Assembly: GCF_003122365.1 (NCBI RefSeq)
Contig: NZ_CP029254.1
Span: 806,001 to 870,000, forward strand
DNA: 64,000 bases
Direction of reading: 5' to 3'
DNA from: Streptomyces spongiicola
GTDB lineage: Bacteria > Actinomycetota > Actinomycetes > Streptomycetales > Streptomycetaceae
The translations under genes and the position numbers were made by a program. Under the pieces are notes generated by a model. The model was not told the origin of the DNA and ran no database searches. It saw nothing but the letters and a program-made list of their open reading frames with translations. Below, piece by piece: positions 55,374 to 63,139 of this stretch (the stretch's first letter is position 1; each line of letters opens with the position of its first letter).

Positions 55374-56276
55374 ATGCGTATTGCTGTGACGGGCGCGAGC
55401 GGTCTGATCGGTTCCGCACTGGTGCGGTCCCTGCGGGGCGGGGGTGCGGGCGGAGAGCACGAGGTGGTACGCCTCGTCAGGCGGCGGCCGAAGGCCGCCG
55501 ACGAGGTCCGGTGGGATCCCGCACGGCAGTTCGTGGACGCGGCGGGCCTCGTCGGCTGCGACGCCGTTGTGCATCTCGCGGGCGCCGGGGTGGGCGATCG
55601 GCGGTGGAGCGAGGAGTACAAGAGGGAGATCCGGGACAGCCGGGTGCTCGGCACGGCCGCGATCGCGGAGGCGGTGGCGTCGCTGGAGGAGCCGCCGCGG
55701 GTGCTGGTGTGCGGCTCGGCGATCGGGTACTACGGCGACACGGGCGACCGCGCGGTCGACGAGAGCGCCCCGCCCGGTGAGGGCTTCCTCCCGCGGGTCT
55801 GCGAGGAGTGGGAGGCCGCGGCGGCGCCGGCCGAGGAGGCCGGTGTGCGGGTCGCGTTCGCCCGCACGGGGCTGGTGGTGGCGCGTGAGGGCGGCGCCTG
55901 GGGCCGGCTCTTCCCGCTCTTCCGGGCGGGTCTGGGCGGGCGGCTGGGGAGCGGGCGCCAGTTCTGGAGCTTCATCTCGCTCCAGGACGAGGTCGCGGCG
56001 CTGCGGCACATCGTGGACACGGGCACCCTGTCCGGCCCGGTCAATCTGACCGTCCCGGAGCCGCTGACCAATCGCGAGGTGACGGCCGCGATGGGCCGGG
56101 TGCTCAACCGTCCGACCCTGCTCACCGTGCCGCCGGTCGCCCTGCGCGTGTTCCTCGGCGAGTTCGCGGAGGACGTGCTCGGCAGCCAGCGGGTCCTACC
56201 CGGGAAGCTCCTCGACTCCGGCTTCGCCTACTCCCACCCGTCCATCGAGGGGGCCATCCGCGCGGCGCTCGACTGA
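55374..56276 (+). CDS. TIGR01777-family epimerase (SDR39U1-like)
   Basis: A 300-residue atypical extended SDR. AVTGASGLIGSALV is the cofactor loop, HLAGAGVGDRRW and SAIGYYGDTGD contain the family-specific active-site segments, and a C-terminal DUF1731-like part (AYSHPSIEGAIRAAL) closes it. Homologues are called sugar-nucleotide epimerases or cell-division inhibitor SulA-like, without proof. ATG 55374 follows GCAGGA. Divergent from the GNAT gene by 35 bp. Confidence 0.92.
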   Translation: MRIAVTGASGLIGSALVRSLRGGGAGGEHEVVRLVRRRPKAADEVRWDPARQFVDAAGLVGCDAVVHLAGAGVGDRRWSEEYKREIRDSRVLGTAAIAEAVASLEEPPRVLVCGSAIGYYGDTGDRAVDESAPPGEGFLPRVCEEWEAAAAPAEEAGVRVAFARTGLVVAREGGAWGRLFPLFRAGLGGRLGSGRQFWSFISLQDEVAALRHIVDTGTLSGPVNLTVPEPLTNREVTAAMGRVLNRPTLLTVPPVALRVFLGEFAEDVLGSQRVLPGKLLDSGFAYSHPSIEGAIRAALD

Positions 56277-56739
56277 CTTCGAGGACACTCCCGGTGACGC
56301 CGCTGGGCGGGTCTCACCCTCCGGCACACCCGCCGACCGGGTCAGGCAGCCATCCCGGCACGACCGCCGGGCAGGAACGGACCCGACCGCGGACCGAGAC
56401 GGGCACGACCGCCGGGCAGGAACGGACCCGACCGCGGACCGAGACGGGCACGACCGCCGTCGTACGCCACCGTCGCACCGTCCCGGGTCGGCGCCAGGGC
56501 GCTTTCGAACACACCCGGCGCGTCGGCGCACGGACGTCAGCGCTCTTCGCACGCCCCGGCGCGTGCCCCGGTCCGAAACGGGTCGCACGGCCCGGTGGCA
56601 CCGTGCTCCCGGGCGCCCGCCGCGCGCGCGTGGATTCCCGCGGCCGGCTTTCTACCCTCGTTCCGAACTTCGGCATTCCGCCAGCCGGTTGGGGGCATGA
56701 GGACCCCACAACAGCCGCGCCGACCTCGGGGAGGGGCAC
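56277..56739. repeat. Gap with a 45-bp tandem repeat
   Basis: A unit beginning cacgaccgccgggcaggaac starts at 56359 and 56404, with a partial third at 56449: exactly 45 bp, apparently identical copies. The flanks show no gene. GGGGAGGGG near 56728 is the ribosome site for the next gene. Confidence 0.9.
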
Positions 56740-58074
56740 GTGCTCAGCAGCGCACGCCACGCGGACGTCGTCATCGTCGGAGCCGGTATCGCCGGACTCG
56801 CGGCGGCACATCGGCTGACCAGTGCGGGAGTCACGGTCGCCGTACTCGAGGCAGGGCAGAGCGCGGGAGGCCGAACGGCCACCGGTGAACTGGACGGATT
56901 CCGGCTCGACCGGACGGTCCAGTTGCTCAACACCTCCTACCCGGAGTTCCGCCGTGCCCCGGCCCTGGCCGGCCTTCCGCTGAGCCGGTTCTCACCCGGC
57001 GTGCTCGTGCACAGCGAGGGCCGGCACCACCGCGCCGGAGAGGTCCTCGGCACCCGCGGGTCCGGGGGTACGCGGCGCGCGAGGGGCGCATTGACCGCAG
57101 CGCGCGCCCTGGCAAGCGCCCCCCGAGCCCCCCTCGGTGGGGCCTTCGACCAGGCCCGACTAGCGGCGGCACTCGGACGGATCGCCGCCACCCCGACCCG
57201 GCGCCTGCTGGCCCGCCGTGAACTTCCCACCTACGAGGCGCTGTTCAGCCGTGGCCTGCCCCCGCGCACGGTGCACACCTTCCTCCGGCCGCTGCTCACC
57301 GCCCTCCTGAACGACGCCGGTCTGGTCGCCTCCAGCCGCTGCGCCGACCTCGTGCTGCGCGGCTTCGCCCGCGGCCGGCTCTGCGTGCCGACGGGCGGCG
57401 CCGGCCGGCTCCCGGAGGCCCTCGCGGACGCGCTGCCGCCGGGCACCGTGCTCACCGGTGCGCGGGTTACCGAGGCTTCCATCTCCTCGGTCACCACCGA
57501 GGAGCACGGCACCTTCAGCTGCCGGGCCCTGCTCGTGGCGACGGGGGCCAGGGCGGCGGCGGAACTGCTACCGGGTCTGCGGGTGCCGGACTTCCACTCC
57601 CTCACGGTCCTGCACCACACCGCCCCGGAGCCGCCGTTGGCCGAGCCGGCCCTGGTGCTGGACGCGGACGGCGCCGGCCCGGTCGTACACACGGCGGTGA
57701 TGAGCGAGGTGGATCCGTCCCGTGCGCCGGGGGGCAGGGCCCTGGTCACCTCCGCGGTGCTGGGCAGCCCACCCGCCGAACTCGACAAGCGGGTGCGGGC
57801 CCATCTGTCCACGCTGTACGGGACGTCCGCCGCCGACTGGGAACTGCTTGAGGTGCACCACGACCCGGAGGCCGTCCCCGCGATGCCCGCACCACACGAC
57901 CTCCGCCGCCCCGTACGGCTGCTCAGCGGGCTCTACGTCTGCGGCGGCCACCGGGACACGAGCACGGTCCAGGGCGCGCTCCACTCGGGACGCCGGGCGG
58001 CCCACGCGGTCCTGCGCGACTTCGGCATCCAGCCGGAACTCGCCCCCGCGCTGCTCAGTCCCGCCGCGGCCTGA
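56740..58074 (+). CDS. FAD-dependent oxidoreductase, amine-oxidase/desaturase type
   Basis: A 444-residue flavoprotein. VVIVGAGIAGLAAAHRL is the dinucleotide motif, followed by EAGQSAGGRTAT (RxGGR-type). The C-terminal GLYVCGGHRDTSTVQGALHSGRRAA is the second FAD-contact region. The middle resembles phytoene-desaturase-like or protoporphyrinogen-oxidase-like proteins; the substrate is unknown. Start GTG 56740. It is the last gene before the decayed transposon. Confidence 0.92.
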   Translation: MLSSARHADVVIVGAGIAGLAAAHRLTSAGVTVAVLEAGQSAGGRTATGELDGFRLDRTVQLLNTSYPEFRRAPALAGLPLSRFSPGVLVHSEGRHHRAGEVLGTRGSGGTRRARGALTAARALASAPRAPLGGAFDQARLAAALGRIAATPTRRLLARRELPTYEALFSRGLPPRTVHTFLRPLLTALLNDAGLVASSRCADLVLRGFARGRLCVPTGGAGRLPEALADALPPGTVLTGARVTEASISSVTTEEHGTFSCRALLVATGARAAAELLPGLRVPDFHSLTVLHHTAPEPPLAEPALVLDADGAGPVVHTAVMSEVDPSRAPGGRALVTSAVLGSPPAELDKRVRAHLSTLYGTSAADWELLEVHHDPEAVPAMPAPHDLRRPVRLLSGLYVCGGHRDTSTVQGALHSGRRAAHAVLRDFGIQPELAPALLSPAAA

Positions 58075-58137
58075 CCACCGCCACCCGCACCCCGCTGCCG
58101 CCGGGCACCGCGACCCGCACGCCGCCGGCCGCCGGGC

Positions 58138-58208
58138 ACCGCCGCCGGGCCGGTTCCAGGTGCCACCCGACCACCACCGCCGCCGGCCACCGCCGCCCGC
58201 ACACCACC
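58138..58208. repeat. Left copy of a direct repeat flanking the Tn3 remnant
   Basis: 42 bp (58138-58179) are identical to 60788-60829. The similarity goes on for about 30 more bp with a 3-bp indel. The two copies lie just outside the inverted ends of the decayed element. Confidence 0.85.
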
Positions 58209-58335
58209 GGCCTCGGGACTGGTACAGCGGTTGGCGCTGAGAATGATCATGGTCGGCTAGCACACCGGCCGGGGGCTATGCCGGGGATAGCTGAAAGATC
58301 GCCGGGCGGGTGCCGGGGCTGGCTACGGTCCGCTC

Positions 58336-58781
58336 GTGCCCGTGGAGTTTCTGGCTGATGAGCAGGCCGAGGCGTACGGCAAGTTCGCCGAGGAGCCGAC
58401 CCGCCCCGAGCTGGAGCGGTTCTTCCTGGAAGACGTCGACCGCGATTTGATCGCCCGGCGGCGCTCCGCGCACCATCAGCTCGGCTTCGCGCCCGAGAGG
58501 TGCACGGTGCGCTACATCGGCCGGTTCCTCCCGGATGACCCGCTGGGCGCGCCGTGGCCGGTGGTCGAGTACCTCACCTGGCCGCGCAGCTCGGTATCGA
58601 GGGCCACGAGATCCGCGACGAGGACATCGCCCGGCTGTCCCCGCTCAGGCACCGAAACCTGAACCTGCTCGGGCGCCACAACTTCACCACCGGCGTCCCG
58701 GCCCCGGGCGCCCTGCGCCCGCTGCGCGATCCGGACGCGCCGGCACTGGACGAGGACGACGACGGGGGCGGACCGGAGTAG
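58336..58781 (+). pseudogene. Tn3-family transposase with large internal deletion
   Basis: The first ~80 residues (VEFLADEQAEAYGKF, ELERFFLEDVDRDLIARRR, CTVRYIGRFLPDD) are the DUF4158 N-terminus of Tn3 transposases. After YL a 5-bp insertion shifts the frame to LAAQLGIE. The sequence then jumps directly to the extreme C-terminus of the family (HEIRDEDIARLSPLRHRNLN, ending DEDDDGGGPE). Roughly 850 residues, including the catalytic core, are missing compared with a typical transposase near 1000 residues. Confidence 0.88.
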
Positions 58782-59122
58782 GGCCTGTCGGCTCGTCGGC
58801 AGGAGCGCGGCCTGGCGCCTGCTGCAGGAGTCTGTCCCATCCGAGAACGCGAAGCGTCTGGAGCACGTCACTGTGACGTGCTCCAGACGCTTATGTGTGT
58901 CGTGCCCCGTAGCCGTTTCTTGATGAGAGGCCTCTGCTTGGCTCTGTCAGCGTTCGGCGGCCCCACTTGTCAGCCGCCGCTGGCCCCACCCTCCGACCTG
59001 CTCCTTGCGTACTCCGGTGGGGCCATTTCTCGCTGCCGATCACGGCGTCCGAGATCAACGAGTGGAGCCAGAACGCGGTGTCGGGCGGGGCCGCTTCTCG
59101 CTGCCGAAGCCACTCTGCTCGC
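58782..59122. other. Remnant DNA with repeats, no gene supported
   Basis: It contains the 58852-58892 inverted repeat and two copies of gggccnnttctcgctgccga (near 59021 and 59088). Base composition is lower in G+C than the flanks. Open frames here have no recognisable domain. Confidence 0.5.
58852..58892. terminator. 19-bp perfect inverted repeat
   Basis: 58852-58870 and 58874-58892 are exact complements with a 3-nt loop. It may be a bidirectional terminator for the minus-strand cargo genes and the transposase, or a site of the mobile element. It is unusually long for a terminator in this window. Confidence 0.6.
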
Positions 59123-59431
59123 TCACGGCACCATGAAGTGGAAGGGCTGGTTACTGGCCCCCCCGTCCTTGCCCGTCCATACGATGAACGTGTGGTCATC
59201 CGGAGGGTTTCCGGGGATACCCGCGAGGGCCTCGGTGCCCCAGGCGCCACTGCGGTCGATGCTGGCCAGCACTACGGACTCGGACGCCTTGATGGTGGTG
59301 GCGACGGTGATGATGTACTTCCCCGTCTCGGGACGGGACACGCTGGTGATGTTCTTCCCTCGGACGAGGTTCCCGCCCGCGTTGATGTGGGCGGCCGCGC
59401 GGGCGTAGGGGGCCGTGACGTTGTTGGACAT
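59123..59431 (-). CDS. Small cargo protein A, unknown function
   Basis: A 102-residue, probably beta-rich protein. It shares a layout with its neighbour at 59585: an APYAxAAA start, VRxxNIxSV, YxITV and a final PFxxxVP. The pattern recalls short bacterial proteins with an ADGxxVRGxNI...GxYxVxF module ending in PF, but I cannot name the family with confidence. CAGGAG lies 7 nt before the ATG at 59431; an upstream in-frame extension to 59536 is less likely. No signal peptide is visible. G+C is lower than the chromosome, consistent with acquisition. It is the downstream gene of the pair. Confidence 0.78.
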   Translation of the reverse strand: MSNNVTAPYARAAAHINAGGNLVRGKNITSVSRPETGKYIITVATTIKASESVVLASIDRSGAWGTEALAGIPGNPPDDHTFIVWTGKDGGASNQPFHFMVP

Positions 59432-59584
59432 GCTGAACTCCTGCCTGGTGAGGTGGGCAGCCAACGGCTGCTGGGAGGACGGGCGGCACGACACCTCGTG
59501 CTGCTTCAGTCGTGTTGCCGTGCGCGGGACGGACACCTTTTCGTCGTACGCGTAGCTGTGCAGGTCAGCCCTGCGGGTGAGGCG

Positions 59585-59920
59585 TCAGGGCACGATGACG
59601 TTGAACGGCATCAGCACGTCCGTGACGGCGTCACCGTCGTGGTCCACACGGGTACTCACAACGAACGAGTTGGGACGGACGCTGGGGTTGATGAAGAGCT
59701 TGCCGCGGAGTGGCGAACCAGCACCCGGCGCACCGTTACCCCTCAGGACGGCGATCGGCACGGCACTTCCCATGTCGATGCTGGGGTCGACCGTGATCAC
59801 GTAATCCGAGGTGCCGTGGATGGTCACGCTGACGATGTTCTGCGAGCGAACGACGGTGCCGTCCGCGTCCACCACGGCTGCGGCCTGCGCATAGGGGGCA
59901 ATGGCAGCAGTTCCCGGCAT
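59585..59920 (-). CDS. Small cargo protein B, paralogue of A
   Basis: A 111-residue protein beginning MPGTAAIAPYAQAAAV and ending PFNVIVP, clearly related to the product of 59123-59431 along its whole length but diverged. AGGAG precedes the ATG at good distance. Both frames are intact in a region where everything else is broken. A weak TAGATT -10 may lie near 59970 on this strand. Function unknown; the tandem pair suggests duplication followed by specialisation. Confidence 0.78.
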   Translation of the reverse strand: MPGTAAIAPYAQAAAVVDADGTVVRSQNIVSVTIHGTSDYVITVDPSIDMGSAVPIAVLRGNGAPGAGSPLRGKLFINPSVRPNSFVVSTRVDHDGDAVTDVLMPFNVIVP

Positions 59921-60066
59921 TCGATCTCCTCATCTTGTAGTTGCCCCCGCCGTTCAAGCCGGGGGATACGGAATCTAATGCCTACGTCCGCTCCACGGCC
60001 CGATAGCGCATCGACATCATTACTAAGCGTGAATACTGGCTGGTGGGGGCGTAGGAACGAGTTCTC
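59921..60066. other. Upstream region of the cargo gene pair
   Basis: Locally AT-rich DNA with a CCCCCG...CGGGGG hairpin (about 59945-59966) between it and gene B. Presumably promoter and leader for the pair. It ends where the resolvase fragment begins. Confidence 0.45.
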
Positions 60067-60069
60067 TTG

Positions 60070-60735
60070 GGGAAGCTTCTGCGCCCTTGCGCACCTGCAC
60101 CGCGACCGCCTCGCCCTGCGCATCCACGACGGCGCGTTCTCCGCGATGGACCTCACCGCCCGCCACCCGCGCACCGGCGAGCTGCTGTCCACCGTGAAGT
60201 TCATGGTGCAGACCCTCGCCGCCGGCGAACTCCAGCGAGACCTCCAACGCGAGCTGACCTACGACGGGCTGCGGGCCGCCGAGGCCAAGGGCGCGAAGGG
60301 CGGGCGCCGCCCCGCCGTGGCGGCCGCGAAGACCCACGGCGTGCGCACCGCGTACCTGAAGGGCCGCTCCATCGCCGCGCTCACCCGCCACCACGGCGTC
60401 AGCCGCGGCGCCATCCGCACGGCCATCGCCGGCCTCATTCCCCGCCACACCGCCATCGAGGCGGACGCCCCAGTCCCGGAGCCGTCGGTCACCCTCGACA
60501 TGCCGGGCAAGGTCGCCGACTTCCTCCGCACCTCCGAACTGGAGCCCGCCGAGCGGGCCGCGTTCGATGAGGACCAGGCCGTACGACGCGGGGCTACACC
60601 CTCCGCGTCAGCGCCGTTCCCGCGGTCCACCTCCAACTCCTCGAGCGCTGTGGGGTCCTCGACGGCACCACGGCGGTTCCCGCCCAGCGCAAGGCCCGCC
60701 GCGAGTACGAGAATCAGGTGAGCGCCCTCACCTGA
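60070..60735 (+). pseudogene. Truncated, frameshifted serine resolvase
   Basis: It begins inside the catalytic domain (LAHLHRDRLALRIHDG), so the nucleophilic Ser and the first ~80 residues are absent. The E-helix region (RDLQRELTYDGLRAAEAKG) and the C-terminal helix-turn-helix (GRSIAALTRHHGVSRGAIRTA) are intact. Near 60590 a one-base frameshift switches to a second frame reading GYTLRVSAVPAVHLQLLE, which ends at 60735 inside the right inverted repeat of the element. It is probably the Tn3 resolvase. Confidence 0.85.
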
Positions 60736-60787
60736 CCATGATCAATCTCAACGCCGACCGCTGTAATGATGTTCCCCGAGGCCGACC

Positions 60788-60861
60788 ACCGCCGCCGGGC
60801 CGGTTCCAGGTGCCACCCGACCACCACCACCGCCGCCGGGCACCGCCGCCCGGACACCACC
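60788..60861. repeat. Right copy of the direct repeat flanking the Tn3 remnant
   Basis: See 58138-58208. The copies are identical over 42 bp (60788-60829), then similar with a 3-bp indel. Confidence 0.85.
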
Positions 60862-61022
60862 GCCGCCGCCGGGCCGGCAGCAGGGGACGGCAGCAGGGGA
60901 CGGCACCGGGTGAAGGGTCTCCCGGTCAGCGCGGGGTTCCGCAGTCAGGCCCTCCGGGCGGCGGGCCAGTCCGCGGCCCCCGGGGGCGGGCACGCGGGCG
61001 GCGGGGCGCACGCGCCGCGCGG

Positions 61023-61211
61023 GGCCTCGAAGAGCTTCTCCGCGCCGCGGTGCATATAGCCGATCACCGGCTCGGCCTGCTCGATGCGCTCGCCGTCCAG
61101 GACGAGACGGAGACGCAGCACGCCGTGCGTGGAGGGATGCTGCGGTCCGATGTTCAGCACCATGTCGGTGCTCTCCGCCGCGCCGCCGATGCCGATCGTC
61201 GTCTCCGTCAT
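61023..61211 (-). pseudogene. 5' fragment of nuoD (NADH dehydrogenase I subunit D)
   Basis: The first 63 codons match the N-terminus of actinobacterial Nuo[20 protein letters not shown], then [15 protein letters not shown] and [13 protein letters not shown]. After that point similarity stops abruptly and the frame runs into Pro/Ala-rich noise. The expected continuation (about 370 residues) is absent. An intact nuoD would be expected elsewhere in the genome. Confidence 0.88.
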
Positions 61212-61255
61212 GGGCGACAGTATCCCCCGCGTGGGGCGGCGGCCGGGGGGCCACC

Positions 61256-61333
61256 TTGCTGAAGCTCACCGCCGAGGACTCGCTGCGCTGGCTCGGCGCG
61301 CTCAACGACCTGCGGCTGACCATCGGCACCCGG
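61256..61333 (+). pseudogene. Possible 3' fragment of a DUF2017-like gene
   Basis: 26 codons reading [19 protein letters not shown] then LTIGTR resemble the C-terminal part of actinobacterial DUF2017 proteins. No upstream part is present. The identification is from memory of the family and is tentative. Confidence 0.5.
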
Positions 61334-61432
61334 CCACGACCATCGGGGCGGCGGGCCGGCCACTCAGCCCGGCCCGCCGCCCGCCGTCCGCCGCCTGCCG
61401 TCCGCCGGCCCAGGGGCGCGCCGGCCGGCCAG
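61334..61432. other. Repetitive G+C-rich DNA
   Basis: ggccggcc and cgccgtccgc iterations between the gene fragments and the regulator stop. No gene was seen. Confidence 0.4.
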
Positions 61433-62884
61433 TCAGCCGATCGCCGCGACGCGGTCCCGGTAGGTGCGGACCGCGGCCGCGTCGCGGTAGGGCTCCAGCC
61501 GCCGCTCGAAGTCACGCACGTACTCGATGGCCCGTGCCGACCGCATCTCCGACGCCTGCTGCGCGGCCTCGGCCCCCAGCGCGCACGCCTGGTCCAGCTC
61601 CCCGAGGCCGAGCCGGGAGGTGGCGAGGACGACACGGCAGAAGAGCCGGCTGCGTGCGAACCCGGGGGCGCGCAGCTGGAGGGAGCGCTCGGCGTGCTGC
61701 GCGGCCGCGCGGTACTGCTGCAGATCGCGGTGGCAGTGCCCGAACTCGTCGGCCAGTTGAGCCTCGTCGAAGAACCGTGCCCAGACGGGCACGTCGTCCC
61801 CGGGTCGTGCGATGCCCAGCGTGCGCTCGGCCCGGACCAGCGAGGCCGTGCAGGACCGCACCTCCCCGAGCACCCCGTGGCCGCGGGCCTCGACCGCGTG
61901 CAGCAGGGCCTGGACGGTGGGCGGGGCGGAGGAGCCGACACCCTGCTGGGCGACCCGGGTCAGCTGGACGGCCTCGCGCCCGTGCCCGAGGTACACGGCC
62001 TGGCGCGCCATCGTGACCAGGACGTACGCACCGTAGGCCCGGTCGCCGGCGGTCTGGGCCAGCCGCAGCGCCTGGACGAAGTACCGCTGGGCGAGACCGT
62101 GGGCGGCGATGTCGAACGACGTCCAGCCGGCGAGCCTGGTCAGGTCCGCCACGGCCCCGAACAGTCGGCGTCCGGTGCTCTCCCCGTACGTCCCCCGCAG
62201 CATCGGCTCCGCCTCGTGCTCCAGGTAGCGGACCAGGGCCTGGCGCGCGTGCCCGCCGCCGTAGGCCTGGTCCAGGGTGCGGAAGAGATCGCCCACCGAG
62301 CGGAGCGCCGCGATGTCGCCCGCGCTGACCCGCTGGCCCGGGCCCCGGTCGGTGCCGCGCTGCCGGGGCACCGAGGTGCGGCTGCCCTGGCCGGGCACTC
62401 TGGCCTGCGCGCCGTTCTGGTTGGGCTCCCCGCGACCGACCCGCTCGTCGGCACGCCCGATCAGCCAGTCGCGGCTGGGGACGACCAGACCGGCCGGAGT
62501 GAACGCGATCTTCCGCAGCTCGGCGTGGCTGCCGGAGTCCTTGCGCCAGAGTCCGCTGACGATGTCCACGGCCTCCTCGGGGGTGGCCGCGAACTCCAGC
62601 CCGGCGTAGACCGGCGCACAGGCGTCCAGGCCCAGGTCCTGGGCCGAGAGGCGTCGGCCGAGCCGCCGGGTGAAGACCTCGGCGATCAGGGCGGGTGTGG
62701 TACCGCGCGGCTGCTGCCCGCGCAGCCAGCGCGTCACCGACGTCTTGTCGTACCTCAGGTCGAGGCCGTGCTCCAGGCCGAGCTGGTCCACCCGGCGGGC
62801 CAGCCCCGCGTTGGAGAAACCGGCTTCGGCGATGAGTGCGGCGAGCTGGCGGTTCGGGGTGCGCTGCGGGGGTCGGTCCGTCAT
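61433..62884 (-). CDS. NsdA-like regulatory protein with TPR-type repeats
   Basis: A 483-residue soluble protein. The N-terminal ~70 residues look like an Xre-type DNA- or protein-binding module (NAGLARRVDQLG, KTSVTRWLRGQQPRG). The C-terminal 250 residues are Ala/Leu/Arg-rich helices spaced like tetratricopeptide repeats (QYRAAAQHAERSLQL, ALGAEAAQQA). The layout is that of Streptomyces NsdA-like proteins, some of which repress differentiation and antibiotic production. The role of this one is not shown. It is divergent from lipB, with AGGAG about 12 nt before ATG 62884. Confidence 0.82.
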   Translation of the reverse strand: MTDRPPQRTPNRQLAALIAEAGFSNAGLARRVDQLGLEHGLDLRYDKTSVTRWLRGQQPRGTTPALIAEVFTRRLGRRLSAQDLGLDACAPVYAGLEFAATPEEAVDIVSGLWRKDSGSHAELRKIAFTPAGLVVPSRDWLIGRADERVGRGEPNQNGAQARVPGQGSRTSVPRQRGTDRGPGQRVSAGDIAALRSVGDLFRTLDQAYGGGHARQALVRYLEHEAEPMLRGTYGESTGRRLFGAVADLTRLAGWTSFDIAAHGLAQRYFVQALRLAQTAGDRAYGAYVLVTMARQAVYLGHGREAVQLTRVAQQGVGSSAPPTVQALLHAVEARGHGVLGEVRSCTASLVRAERTLGIARPGDDVPVWARFFDEAQLADEFGHCHRDLQQYRAAAQHAERSLQLRAPGFARSRLFCRVVLATSRLGLGELDQACALGAEAAQQASEMRSARAIEYVRDFERRLEPYRDAAAVRTYRDRVAAIG

Positions 62885-63064
62885 CAGCTGTGCGGTCTCC
62901 TGCCTTCCGGGCCCGGGTGCGGCCCTCGCAGCCTGGGGTCCCCCAGGCCCGGCCCTGCGGGAGAAGCTCTGGAGGGAGGAACGGCGCGAATTTAGCGGCC
63001 CGTACCGGCGCTACCGCCGCCTTCGTCCCGCATTCATCCGATCGTGTGAGGATTAGGGGCAGCG

Positions 63065-63092
63065 CTGACGGGTGCGGCACCCGTCGTACAGT
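63065..63092 (+). promoter_or_regulatory. Probable lipB promoter
   Basis: CTGACG (63065-63070) and TACAGT (63087-63092), 16 bp apart, lie about 48 bp before the lipB start. Confidence 0.5.
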
Positions 63093-63139
63093 GGCCGGGG
63101 CGCGATGGGTGCACCGTAAACGCTTGAGGAGGCACTGCG

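Larger units (their letters stand above)
58215..60777. mobile_element. Decayed Tn3-family element with terminal inverted repeats
   Basis: The inner 34 bp of each end (58223-58256 and 60732-60765) match in inverted orientation at about 30 positions (tacagcggt.ggcg.tgaga.tgatcatggtc). The outer parts (ggg.. to 58222 and 60766 to ..cccc) match after an indel. Inside lie a gutted Tn3 transposase, two small paralogous genes and a truncated serine resolvase reaching into the right end. No 5-bp target duplication was found. The element cannot move by its own enzymes. Confidence 0.8.

Noticed and set aside
58967..60721. 584-residue plus-strand frame across the transposon remnant
   Set aside because: Only its last third is real (resolvase remnant); the earlier part is antisense to the two small cargo genes.
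58223..60765. CRISPR or integron-like structure from the repeats at the element ends
   Set aside because: The repeats are a single inverted pair with Tn3-family genes between them; there is no spacer array or integrase.
60945..61022. Continuation of nuoD beyond codon 63
   Set aside because: The frame stays open but reads Pro/Ala-rich noise unlike NuoD, so the fragment ends near 61023.
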